DNA of 64,000 bases from Eopsaltria australis. Lineage: Eukaryota > Chordata > Aves > Passeriformes > Petroicidae. The stretch is from assembly GCA_034509425.1 (NCBI GenBank), contig JAVTVJ010011652.1, positions 7,682,001 through 7,746,000 on the forward strand, in the 5' to 3' direction. The position numbers and the translations under genes are program-made. This document shows, one piece after another, positions 1 to 11,579 of this stretch; the stretch's first letter is position 1; each line of letters begins with the position of its first letter. Under the pieces are notes generated by a model. It searched no databases, was not told the DNA's origin, and was given only the letters and a program-made list of their open reading frames with translations.

Positions 1-329
1 CAGCTAGTGGAGTCAGACTGAGGATCCATGCCCCAAATTCCAGCTTTCCTCATGCTCGGCAGATTCCAAAATGTTTTAGAGCCAGTTCTGGTGCTGCTGC
101 CCGGTTTAACAGAGCCAGGCAGATCAGAAGAGACTCAGCAGCAGGGCTGGGGGTATAACCTTTCCAGCTACATGAGAGCTGTAGCTGTTGGATGGCTTGG
201 TGCTCTTAGAGCAATGGTGGACTGGGGTCCCCATGCTGTGAGTGGCACAGTGCTCAGTCCAGCTGGCTGCGTGCAGGGGTCCTCAGGTCCTGTTCTCCAG
301 CTGCTCTTCAGTCTGTGGGATTGCAGAGT

Positions 330-570
330 GGGCTGCCCTGACCATCACTAGTCTGGCTTCAGGGTGTGCAGGAGCCCAGCTTCAAATTCCCCCGCCCAGA
401 TCATGGCTGATCTTTTCAGAGAATTTGCGTCGAAGGGCAAAGTCTCTGCATAGTTTAGTAGCAGCTGTTTTGCCTGATTTATTGGCTGTAGCAAAGGCCT
501 GTGCAAATGTAGCAAAGTGGTCTATTATCGCAAGATGTATCCAGTGCCCCCTGCCTTGCTGATGACTGAT
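330..570 (-). pseudogene. Ty3/gypsy integrase core remnant (frameshifted)
   Basis: The minus strand reads an integrase catalytic-core segment. In the frame that closes at 382 it shows IIDHFATFAQAFAT followed by an Asn-Lys-Ser-Gly-Lys-Thr-Ala-Ala stretch, then EKI-HD-GG. This is the spacing of the strand-2/strand-3 region and second catalytic Asp of chromovirus-like gypsy integrases. Just past the Asp-containing block the reading moves to another frame: around 355-395 the alternative frame carries the expected Gly-Glu-Phe-Glu continuation and a Leu-Leu-x-x-Leu. At least one frameshift therefore separates them, and the original frame meets a stop. The zinc-binding N-terminal domain, the catalytic Glu region and any LTRs are not recognisable. 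It is a dead fragment of an LTR retrotransposon, not a gene. Confidence 0.75.
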
Positions 571-639
571 GCCCTGATCCAGCAGCTTATTTAACACCTG
601 TTCAGTTTTAAGCACGTGGGCCCAACCCTTTGAAGTCCT

Positions 640-3600
640 CTGGGAGCAGTGACAGAGCTCATGTGGTCATGGTTTGAGTGTGTGCTTCAATATCTGCATG
701 AGTTGGGGTCCCAGTGGGGCTGAGCTTTGAAAACAGCAAGTGGCAGGACATAAACCAATCTCTGTGAAAACTTTTACCCACTTACAGGGTGCAGAGAGTT
801 GGGTAGGATTAGGGTACAGTGAACAGAGACTCATCTCTTCGTGTCAGTGGGGACAGGGACACGGCTGCTCTCACAGACTGCAAAATCCCAGGAAAACGGG
901 GTATGAAAATATACAAAGGGGGCCTAGCACAGGGCAGGGAAGGTGAAGCAGTCAGGTAAAACCCAAAATATCTTGCACAGGCCCCTGTCAACAGTTTTTG
1001 TTCCTAGTGAATGAAAGTGAAGCAAAACCAGGAGTATCCATTGATTATTTCTCACCTCCCTTTTCTAGAGGGAGTTTTCTGGATGTAGGGTTAGTGTGAG
1101 ATAGCACTTTTGGAACCCAAATAGCCTCAGACAATAACAAAGCCTGCTTTGAGCCCTTTTTTCACAAAACATATGGAACTTTCTGTCCTGGCTGTGCCTG
1201 ACAATTCCGTCTGCATGACATCTAAATCTAAGGAAGTTTTTTGTGGATATTAGGAAACCACTTCATCCCTTCCCCAAACCCTCTAATGGGAATATTACTT
1301 TAAAACCCCAAAATACTCCAGAGGAGATAGTGATGGAACAGAAACAACCTGCAATATTTTGTTTCATCAGCGCTGCATTCTTCATTTCAAAGGGGCATTT
1401 TCAATTTTAAAAATTGGTCAAAACTTTAACAAGGGTAGAAAAGGTTACAGTAGGTACAAGCTGTTAAAATGAGTTGGAGCCACAATGAGTCCTGAAGTCA
1501 GTGATAAAAAAAGCATTTCTTGATGGGAAAATGAGAACAGCGTGACCCTGTCACCCATCTGCAAAGTGGACTACCATTTTCCAGCAATGATGCCTGGTGT
1601 TATGACAGCTTTTAATTAAGCTCCCTGTTAATGATCTGGGAAGAGGCTGCTTCATTCCTAAAGCCTGTAGGTGGTAGTAAAGACAGGAACAGATAGTGAA
1701 ATGACACCAAAATATTTAGCACCCGGTTTCATTCCCAGTGGGAGCTGGATGAAACCCATGGGAACTCTGACCTGAGTTTTGAAATAGCAGATGAAGGTCA
1801 GCTTGGGAAAACACAGCTGATCGGCAAAGGGAAAAGTAACAGATGGGCCCCATCAGGTTCATTCCAGCCCCAAACCTCAAATACCCACTGGTGGCTCAAT
1901 TTCTCACTGGGGGAAAGAATCCAGATCCATTTTCACCTGCTGCACTTTTCATGTGAGTTGCCACCTCTTCCCTTATAAGATTAAAGGAAAACAGTCCAGC
2001 TTTTTTCCAAATGTAATAAGCAGAATGGAACGTTACTATCTTTTCTTTCCAGTCTAGATTAGTTCAGCTGGTATTGGTACACAGGCACAGCCATGAGTAG
2101 CCTGTAAAGATGAGATTGCCATGGGAAAGGTGCTGATATGATTTGGGACTGAGCACAGATGCAGAGAGGGAAGGATCAGCCTAGAAAACCCCTTAGCAGC
2201 TTTGCCTTTGGCCCAAGTAGAGTTCCAAGGGTCATTTCCAGGCCTATGACCTGAAAGCCATTGGCATGATTGGAAGACATTCAGAAAAGGCTATGAAAAC
2301 AAACAGAGGTGTAAAGGGAAAGATTTACAAGGAACTTTTGAAGGAGCTGACTGCAAGAGCTTAGCCTAATGATGACACAGTGAGGACACGATGATAGCTT
2401 GCAAATATCTGAGGGGTATTAGCACTAGGAGCCAGCCATGGGGGATTGAAAGGGTATAATTTAGAGGGACAGGCATCAGGGAAGGGAGGCAAAGAAGGAG
2501 CTTCAAGATAGCTTCCAGAGAACCAGGGGCATTAAGAAATGGAATATGCCTTTCAGGCAATGGTTGGAATCAACCTGGGACCTAAGAACAGCCTGAACAA
2601 GGAGTTGAAATGTGTGCTGGGGAGCACACCTGGCATGAGGGGCAAGAGAGGGGCAAGCTCATGGGCTTTTCACATTGCTGGCCCATGTGATCCCTGGTGT
2701 GACATGTTGGTGCATTGCTGGGGAGCAACAAAGAACTGGGCACTAGAGGCAAGCATTTGTGGATGTTCTGGGAGCCAGTGTCAGCCAGCCATGGCTGGAA
2801 GCCAGCTGACTCCATGCTTTAGGCACACTCACACATCAGCAGGGGTACACAGTCCAGGCCTTTGATGTCCAACCCTGTCCCCTTTGCTGGTGCCCTCCAT
2901 GCCTTCTGCATCTCTCCCAAAGCTCCCCAGTGCCAGCTCTGCCACTGCTCCTCAGGCTCAGGCACCCTTGGGCTCTCCCTGCATCCCACCTTTCTTCCTT
3001 GCCCCTTCTCAGGGACCTCTGCACATCCTTCATGTCGTGGCATGCCTTACCCTTCCCACCTCTGTTATTTCAACCCTCAGTCTTTCCAGGGCAAGGATTC
3101 CCAGCCATCCTAAGTAGCACATTGAGGGATCTTTCCTTTTTTTTTTTTTTTTTTTTCTTCTTTTTTTTTAATGCTGAATATCCACTGACAGCAGGCTCTG
3201 GAGAGCATGAGCATACTGAGCTACCTCCCTGCATGTCCCCATGTGTCCCAGCAGTGTCAGATACAAGGTCACCTCTGGAGATGGGGTGCCATGTGGCACA
3301 GAGATGTGCCAGCCCTGTCAGCTGATGCAAACACTGCTCCTGCTCCAAGGGAGCAGCGCCAGCCACAGAGAAGGAAGGGGATGGAAGAACAGAGGAAGAC
3401 TGATTGCAAGGCCTGACCTTACGTTTGGACCTCCCAGAAACTCTGCCAAGGTTGCCCCCATATGCTTTCCCAATGAGCCCTGTCTCTCCCCTCTGCAACC
3501 CTCCCAGGCAGGGGGGGGCTTGGAGACAGGAGCCCCTCCATCACATCTTGCTCCCATCCACATAAGGCTGGGCTGACAGGTCCTGCTTCTTGCAAAAACC

Positions 3601-5539
3601 CCTCAGCATGTCTTTGAACAGAGAGAGAGACTCTTCCTCTGGAGCAGGAACCCCTTAGAGGTGGTGATAGGGTGAGCCATGCCCAGGGGAGAGTGCTGCA
3701 AATGGCACATCACAGAGGTGGCATGGGGAGTGTGACAGATCACCCAGTGCCTCTGCTGCTGGACAATCAAAGAATTCCTCCAACGGGTTGGATTTATCCA
3801 AAAGTGAAATGAATCTGGGCTGGGGGTGGGGAGAGGGGGCTGGCAAGGGACTCTCCTCATGGTAACAGCTGGGACCAGGCCTAAATATGATTAATTAACA
3901 TTGTAAAAAAAAAGAAAGATCAAGACTGAAAGAGAGCAAGAGAAAGGGGAAATGAAAACCCAAGTCACAGACTCAATTAAGATTTATGGACCCAGAAGGA
4001 TGAGGAGACTGGGGATGGAGAAGAACAAGGAAGGAAGGAGAAAGAGCGTCAAGAAGGTAGATTACAATTTAATGCTTCCTCATGCTCAAAAATTACAAGA
4101 AGGGGCTGAGTGTTGTTCTCTGGGATGGGGACTGCTGGAGCTTGGTTGGGCAGGAGTGGGGAGGTGGAGGGTGCAAGCTTGCTATACTTTTTGAGGGGGG
4201 GACGTGTCCTGAGCAAAATGCCACTGAAGGAATGTGCAGGCATGATTTACAGCCCAAAGGACAGCCTGCCCAGCTGCACCGTGCCAGTGCTTTTTTGGCT
4301 CACACGGACTCAATGCCATGGGATCCTGAACAATGTAGGACAAGGGGGGCTTCTGCCTCCATCCCCCTGGCTCTACCCACCCCACAAATGTCTCCTCAGA
4401 AGGAAGAGCTCAGAAAGGCAAGGGGGTGAGATCAAAGGGCCACAGCAAGGTGCCCACCACTCCAATATTTTGCTATAGGATGCCAGGTCTGAAATCGAGA
4501 GGGAACAGGAGGTGGGGCAGATGACCCACTTTGGGTGAAATAGGAACCATCTGGGACCTCTTCCCAAAACCGCTGACCAGTCCAGCATGGCTCTATCCCC
4601 GTCAACTCAGCTGTAATTTATGGAATGGAGGGTACATGATCCCAAACAGCCCTTTCACATCTCTGTTTAAGAGCTGTCTTGTTCCAGCTAGAGTTGTGAC
4701 ATAGCATTGACATTTTCCTTCTGCCTCTCCAAGTTTATGTGCAACTGCCAATGGCTTCACTTTTCCTCCTTTTTTTTTTCTTTCTGTGGATGAGTGGCTG
4801 GAAGCAACCTGTCCTCCCTCTCTTCCGAAATCAACTTGCAAAGCCAGATTTTGTAAAATGTGCTTGGCTTTCCAAAAATTAGAAGAAACCCCTGGTTTCC
4901 CCATTAATTTTGCCTTGCTAGGACCCAAATTGGACACAAGGGCTTTGCAGAATTATAAACAAAACAACAACTAGGGGAGTTCTACTGAAGTAAAAAGTTT
5001 CTGCAAAGGGCTTGGTCTGCTTTAGGAAATGTTTTGTTCAAAAATATTTTGCCACCCAGCTCCATCAGCATTTGCTGCAGATGAGCACTGATCACAAGCA
5101 GGGTTATCCTTTGCCCTGCTAAGTCATCAGTGTCACCAGTTCTGTTGTCTCTCATCTCACAAGGAAAATAAGGCTATGACTCCACTGACTTCAAGTAACA
5201 CCTTGTTGCTTTCCCCAAAACCACTTGTAGGATGCAAAGCACCACCCTCCCAGGATCTCTGCGTGCCCTCTGACCAGTTGGTTCATGCAGCAGGCAGCAG
5301 ATGTGAGGTGTGGAGAGCCAAGGGGTTGAAATCTAGTGAAGAGGGAGATTGCTGCTGTCTTGAGCCCATGAACTGTGTCCCTGGGTAACTCCAGCCATGC
5401 TGCTGACCAGTGAAGGAAAATTACCTCCACAACACAGAGGTCTACAGACTTTTTCTGAGGGTGCAAATCACATGGTGTTTGGGGAAGACAGGGACTAGCA
5501 ACCTTCTCTCTTTCCCAAAGTCCTGGAATGTTCATACCT
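640..5539. other. Intergenic, no gene seen
   Basis: Mixed-composition DNA. Apart from the poly(T) tract at 3.1 kb and purine-rich stretches near 3.9-4.1 kb, I see no exon, RNA gene or recognisable transposon. Open frames overlap one another in several phases and have low-complexity Ser/Pro/Cys/Leu-rich content. Confidence 0.6.
3137..3169 (+). repeat. Poly(T) tract
   Basis: Twenty T, then CTTC, then nine T. It could be the poly(A) of a minus-strand retroposed sequence, but nothing recognisable adjoins it. Confidence 0.9.
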
Positions 5540-5690
5540 GTTTCATGGAACTATGGAATGGTTTGGGTTGGAGGGGACCTTAAACTCCATCTAGTCCCAA
5601 CCCCTGTGCCAAGGGCAGGGATGCCACCAAGTAGACCAGGTTGCTTACAGCCTCATCCAATCTGTCCTTGAACATTTCTAGGGTGCAGAA
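5540..5690 (-). mobile_element. CR1 LINE 3' end
   Basis: The + strand shows the classic reverse-complement CR1 tail: ATGGAATGGTTTGGGTTGG, then GGACCTTAAA, a CATCTAGTCCCAACCCC block, a GGGCAGGG block, GACCAGGTTGCT, and CATCCAATCTGTCCTTGAAC. Similarity fades after about 5690. It is a 5'-truncated copy, as almost all CR1 copies are, and is one main reason for calling the source a bird. Confidence 0.9.
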
Positions 5691-7944
5691 GATCAGTGCA
5701 GAGGTCTCAGTGGCTGATCAGGCTACACAGTGTCACAGGTGGGACAGGGGAAAATACAGACTCGGGAGTATCTGGTAGCTGGCCCTGAGGGAATGAAGCT
5801 CTTTTGGGAAGGATGTTAATCCTGGCTACTTCACATGCAGTGCAGAAAGGGACTGACAAGCAAAGCACCAACAGAATGGCATCAAATTGATGTCAGAAAG
5901 TGGGAATAAGGAAAAGTTGGGGGTATCTGGTTTCACTACAGCAGATGGAAAAGTAAATTAATATAAGGAATTTGGAAATTTAGACCGGAACCTTGACTGG
6001 ACTTACCACCCACCTGGGCTGTCCTTCATCCATCCGTCCATCCAGGGATCTTCCGTGAACCACCCATTCATGCGTTTATCTTCCTCTTCCTGCCTGCAGT
6101 AATTGTTGGCACAAGGCATTGCACAGAGGAAACCAGCTGCAGAGCACAGTGTCAATTTGTGTCGGTCCTAATTCCCCAGGAATGATGCTCCATGGTCCTA
6201 CAGGCTTCCGAGTTGCCCTCTGTGCATTAACCATTTGTGTGTGCAACAGCCATCTCAGCATTTCCATGATGCAGGGTCTGCTCTGAAAGGAGTCTTGCAC
6301 CCAATCTGCTCCCCAGCTTATCAGGACACAGGGATGCAAGGAGGCTGGTGGTGAGGCCAGCAGCAGCTGGAGCAAGCAGAGAAGAGATGGAAGCAGAGAG
6401 GCAGGGTTTGGATGCAGGCTGATAGGAGGTACCCAGTGGGTAGAGGTGAGGAGAGGAAAAAATGGGCTGTTTGCAGGAAAATAAGCAAGAGAGAGAGGAG
6501 CAAAGGGTCAGCAGCTGCAGTGCTGGGAGCAGATGGAGTTGTGCTGTGCATGGTTGTTTTGAAGGGGTCCTCCAGGGAAAGATAGAGCTGAGAGAGGTAA
6601 TAAGAGAGGCAGCAAGACCTGGTGCCCATGCCCCTTGGAATGGGCAATGCTAGCTCCCCAGCCTGGCAGGATGCTCTGTCCCATGCTGTTCCTCAGCCCC
6701 ACCAGCATTTTTCCAGCTGTGTCCCCTCTCCAGGGAACATCCTGATTTCAGCAGGAAAATGGCAAGAGAGTACACTCCAAAGTGGTATTTTCATAGTAGC
6801 TCACCCTTCACACCCCTGGAGCTGCTGTGGGCAACAGTGGCTGGAATGCTGAAAGTGAGCCACATGTCACTCCCATCAGGAATGAGGCACACAGCATCCT
6901 GACCCAGGTGGTTATCCTGATCCTGTGGCACTGGAAGGCTGCCCTGATGCTGTGTCCAGCTAGGGAGGGCAGTAGAGGATCTGGTGGCCAGGACCATGGC
7001 AGGGACCAGTGAGAACACAGTGGGTCAGTCCTGTGCTGAGTGAGGTGTTTCACTGCATTACCCAAGGGTGTCCCTGTGTTTCTGCAGCTTGGACTAGACT
7101 TGCAAGAAAGCCGAGTTGTTATTTATTTGAGGCAAATGTGAAACTTCTCTGTCCCTTTTCTCTGGGATCTATCCTCAGATGCCTCTTGATGCATCTTAAA
7201 TCTGATCCAAAATGCTTCAAACTGATGAGCTTCGAAAAGGGACCAGGTGCTCTGAGCTCAAGATATGCTCTGTTTGGGCAAGTCACCAACAAAGGTTTTT
7301 CTAGTGCGTTGGATCAAGGCACCTTTCTCTTCACTCCTCTCCTGCAGCACAGATCACATTGGGGTCAGCCTCACTGCTTCCGGTTGACAGGCTACATAAG
7401 CCAGGCGAGTCCACTGGAAACCAAATCCCTCAGGATCTAGGGAACACATGATGAAAGAAATTAGAGGGTATTCTGCATGCTTGAGCCTGTGAAGCAAAGT
7501 TTCCCCTTTGGAAACATATACACTGGTATATTCTTGTCTGGCCTCAGCATCATCACGTAGCAGTAAGGTACAAACTCCTTGTGTCACCTCCATGTGCTCG
7601 GCTGTTTGGTTCCCCTGGAAGCCCCTTAAATTTTGTGTGGCAAGGCTGGGAGAAGACGCAGCAGCTGCCTTTGCTATTCTGTACACTGTTTTCTCCACTC
7701 TCTCACATTCTTCTTCACATTCACTACTTCCCTGTTCTCTCCAGCTTTTCTACAAAGGAAAGCCTTTCCAGTCTCCCTGTCAGAGGCTCAGCCTGACATA
7801 CCTAGGCAAGAAAAGGTGCAGTTTTCAGAACCCTTGTAGGGAAAAGAAATGGCTTAATGCTTAAATACCCTCCCTGCCATGTCGACACCTTCCTCCCCCC
7901 GACCTGGTGCATGTTGAGCGAGCAGCAGGGTACCCCAGGGAGCT

Positions 7945-8055
7945 CTGCTCCAGCTGCACGCTCATCAGCCATACGGGGAGCGCGCAGCGGTGCTTCGGCA
8001 TTAACGCTCGCCGTGTTTAATCACACATCTGTGGGTTCAAACAGACTTAGCCAGC
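7945..8055. promoter_or_regulatory. Candidate conserved noncoding element
   Basis: Contains several retained CpGs (GGGAGCGCGCAGCGGTGC, CATTAACGCTCGCCGTG) next to GTTTAATCACAC. Methylated neutral DNA normally loses such CpGs, so constraint or hypomethylation is suggested. No coding frame of interest. Confidence 0.3.
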
Positions 8056-8212
8056 ATGGGAAGGGATGCACCAGGTAGCAGCAGGTGACAGAAATTGCTG
8101 ATTCTGGTTAAACTGTGAAAAACTGATAGACTAAGGACAGGAAAAAGACAGTGCCATGGGAAGTAAGGAGCTACGGCATCCTGGCCTGGGCAGCTGGGGT
8201 GAAAAACCATCT

Positions 8213-8237
8213 CTGTGTGTGTGTGTGTGTGTGTGTG
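8213..8237 (+). repeat. (TG)n microsatellite
   Basis: An uninterrupted TG run of about 12 units. It is read as Cys/Val or Thr/His repeats in the overlapping spurious frames. Confidence 0.97.
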
Positions 8238-11133
8238 AGCCCCCATGTTCATATGGGAATATCCAGATGTTTGTACCACTTTGGTCACTGTAGCCTGCAC
8301 AGCCTGGGTCTGCCATGCTCCCACTACCTGGCTCACACATGGGTTGGCAGTGCCCGAGCCTGTGGGTGCTATCTCTACACACAGAACAAACCCCACATAG
8401 GTTTGGGCTGAGATGTTTGTGAAGCAGTCGGCACTGGCTGCAATGATCCCACGTGGGTGTGTTGGGACAACAGTGTATGGCTGTGTGTGACAGAGCTCTG
8501 TGTGGGCGTTTGGCAGGAGGAGACCTTCAGTTTCGTGTAGGTGTTTGCTGAGGTCTGTGCCTGTGAGATGTCATTCTCTTTATTTGTTTGCATGCACCAG
8601 CATTAAAAAAAAAAAAGAAAAGTGAGCAGGGGTGCCATGTCTCAAGCACTGGGAAATGATGAAATGAAGTTTTTGGAGCTTGGGCTCCTGCTTCTTGAAT
8701 GCATGTGTCTGTGCTTATTCTCCCTAATGACAAGTGCATGCGTGCAGGGACCATGTGTGTGCCCCACACGTGTTCAACCAAATGCCTGTAGGCGCTGGCT
8801 CCTGAGGAAGGAGGTGAGTGGGCTGTGGCACAAAGGCAGCTCAGAGCAGCCCCTCTCACCTTGTGTCCCTGGCACAGCCTCTCCTGCAGCTGAGGAGAGG
8901 AGGGGGGAGATGTCAGCCTGGTGCCAGAGCCAGGCACAGCTGGCACTGCCATGCCCAGTGATGAGGAGCTGGGCATGGGGACTTGACGCTGGCACTCATG
9001 AGCAGCTATTTAAGCAGCTCCCACTAGCCAACAGCACAGGCAGTCACAAGGTACCCCAGGCTGCATTTCACCCCAGAGATGCTCCCCAGCTGCCTGTATG
9101 CATGGCCTGACCTTCACTCAGCCTCTGCTGTCCCTGTCCCCAGTTCCACAGTGCTCTGCAGCCTCCTTGCCTCCTGCTTTCAAGCCCAGCTGGCAGCCTT
9201 CATGCTCTCCCGTTTCCGAGTGTCCCCAGCCAGCTCCTTGCTGCCTCCTGCCCATCCCAGCTCACTGTCCTTTGGTCCCAGCCTACCCTGTGTTTGATAC
9301 ACAGGGTGTCCTGGCTGGCAGCCACACTGTGATGGCTGGTGGAGGGGACAGGTGGGGTCGCAGGCAGTCTCTGCTCTGCAGCATGGCACACTTTGGAGCT
9401 GCATTTGACTCCCTCAGTGGGAGGGAGGCAGACGAGGTAATGGCTGCTCTTTCGGGAATGTGAGCATCCATCTGGTGTGCTGAGGGCACAGGGGGTTTGG
9501 CACCCAGGAGCTGGCTCTGCCACCACGTGTCATGAAGGGGCCAGGTCTGAGCTCTGCCTGGAATGGAAAACTTGTCCTTCCCTCTGACCTTGGTGCTGAG
9601 CAGTCCCTGTGGAGCAACTGCAGCCCCCAGTCCCTCTGCTCTGCAGCAGCTCTCCACATAGGCCAGGCACAATCCAAGCTTTTCCTGTCTCCTCACAGGT
9701 TGTGTCATGCCCTGAACTGTGAGAGAAAATCTGGGGGACGCTGCTCTGGGTGCTGCACCTTGTGCCATTTGCATCAGTGCAAAATGTGAGTGGAAGAGCA
9801 TTTCATACACGAGGTGTGTTTGCAAATGACTGCATAGCACAACAAAGGGTGAGGAGTCTGGAGAGGCACAGGAAATTCCCACCACAGTGCTGCAGGTCCT
9901 CATGGGGGGTTGAAAGGGAAATGCAACAGCAAGATGGGAAGTACACAGCTGAGCTGACTAAGAAGGCTCTCCAGTGGGAGTGCAGCACATTTAGGCTTGC
10001 TATAAACTCTATGGAAAGAAAGAAGAGGATTTAGCATATTTCTCTGCTCTTCCCACTTCTTCTTCTGCCTCACTTTACCTCTGCAACACTGGTTATATTT
10101 CCCTCTTTGTTGTTTAATAACTCATCCTCTGTTTCCCTCAAACTTCGATTTTTGTTATTCTCTCAAACGGTGCCCAGAAGCACAAGGTAAATGCACCCTT
10201 TGGGTGCCAACACATCTCTGCAGATGCAGGAGCCTGCTGGAAAGTGTGTCCTTGGGAGGAGAACTCAGGGACACGGGGATGCCAGTATAACCTCTGTGTT
10301 ACTGCTGACAGATGCACAGCTCATAGTCTGTCTTTTTAATGTGTGTCACTTTAGGTTTTAAAACCCAGACTGGTGAGTGGAAGTTGCCTTGTGCTGCAGT
10401 ATCAGGGCACTTGCTTGAGTCCCAAGCAGAGCAGTATCTTCCCACCCCTGGATCTCCTCTCTGTGATTGCCTGGGGGAATCTGGTGACCATGGCATGTCC
10501 TCATCCCACAGGAGGTTTCCCAAGTCCTGTTGAATGATGGAAAGCAACTCCTGGTCTGAAACACGTTCTTGGGCTTACAGGCTCTCCAGGATATTGGTGG
10601 CAGGATGGAACCAGGATCTACAGCAGTGAGACTTGAGTGACAGGGTTGGCAGAAGACGATTGAGGCTGGAGGGTTTTGAGCATCATCCTTTTCTTTGCAT
10701 GGATCTATTCTGAAAGGACTCACTTACATCCCCACTACCTGCTGCTGCACAGACACCCAGCACCATCCCAGCTGTAGAGCTGAAGCTGGAGTTTGAAGTG
10801 GAAAAGTCCAAGGCTGCTCTTTCACCCAAGAAGTCTGTGGGGGTCAAGGAGGAAAGTTGGCTTATGGATGGGACATGCAGAGTCCACAGGATGTCATGCT
10901 GACTCTCCATCTCCCAGAAATACCAGAGGCACCCATAACTCACGTCCCCAAAGCCCTTGCAGCCCTCTGTAGCCTGCAAACAGCACCACGACATTTACAC
11001 TGATCCCCTTCTCCCGCTGCTCTGCACCCTCCATCGCTCTGGATGCTCAAAACTGAAACCGCGGCTCAGTTTCCCTGGCATCACGAGCAACCAGGGCTGT
11101 GAGAATGACTCACAAGCAAACGCATCTGGGTGC

Positions 11134-11174
11134 TCACAGCCACTGCCCCCATCCCATCACAGCCACTGCCCCCA
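11134..11174 (+). repeat. 18-bp direct repeat, two copies
   Basis: TCACAGCCACTGCCCCCA occurs at 11134-11151 and identically at 11157-11174, a 23-bp period. A minimal minisatellite. Confidence 0.9.
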
Positions 11175-11505
11175 GCCCGCTCCCGGCTCGGCAGCAGCTC
11201 ACACCGCTGGGCAGCACAAACCATCCCTGCCCGCGGCCCCGCACGGCGGGAGCCCCCACGCCTGCTCAGCAGTCCTGGCTGCTCTTAGTTTCTCCCTACT
11301 GAAGAATTATGTAGCATGAAGAAGCAGGCTCCACCATCTTGAACTGGCAGTGAACTTTGCTTTCTACATATAAATACAGATAGCAATCACACCCCAATCA
11401 GCACACAAGCTTCAGGGCATCATCACGGCAACTCTAACTTTCCCATTACGATAATGTGATTTTCACTCAGTCTATAATATCACCAGCCATGAATAAAACA
11501 ACTGG

Positions 11506-11576
11506 CTTTTTCTCTCTTCCTCTCTCCCTTCCCTCTCTCCCCCCTCCCTCCCTCTCCCTTCCTCTCCCCCTCTCTC
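11506..11576 (+). repeat. 71-nt homopyrimidine tract
   Basis: Every base from 11506 to 11576 is C or T, in irregular CCT/CTCTCC arrangements. Such tracts can form triplex (H-DNA) and are mutation-prone. Confidence 0.95.
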
Positions 11577-11579
11577 GGA

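Larger units (their letters stand above)
5691..11130. other. Intergenic, no gene seen
   Basis: GC-rich with long but mutually overlapping spurious frames, such as a 206-codon minus-strand one at 9283-9903. It holds the TG microsatellite and the candidate element at about 8.0 kb. No exon or transposon recognised otherwise. Confidence 0.6.

Noticed and set aside
8030..8045. GGGTTCAAACAGAC, B-box-like
   Set aside because: No partner A box or tRNA folding; part of a CpG-retaining unique block.
9283..9903. 206-codon minus-strand open frame
   Set aside because: Overlapped by several equally long frames on both strands in GC-rich DNA; no family resemblance.
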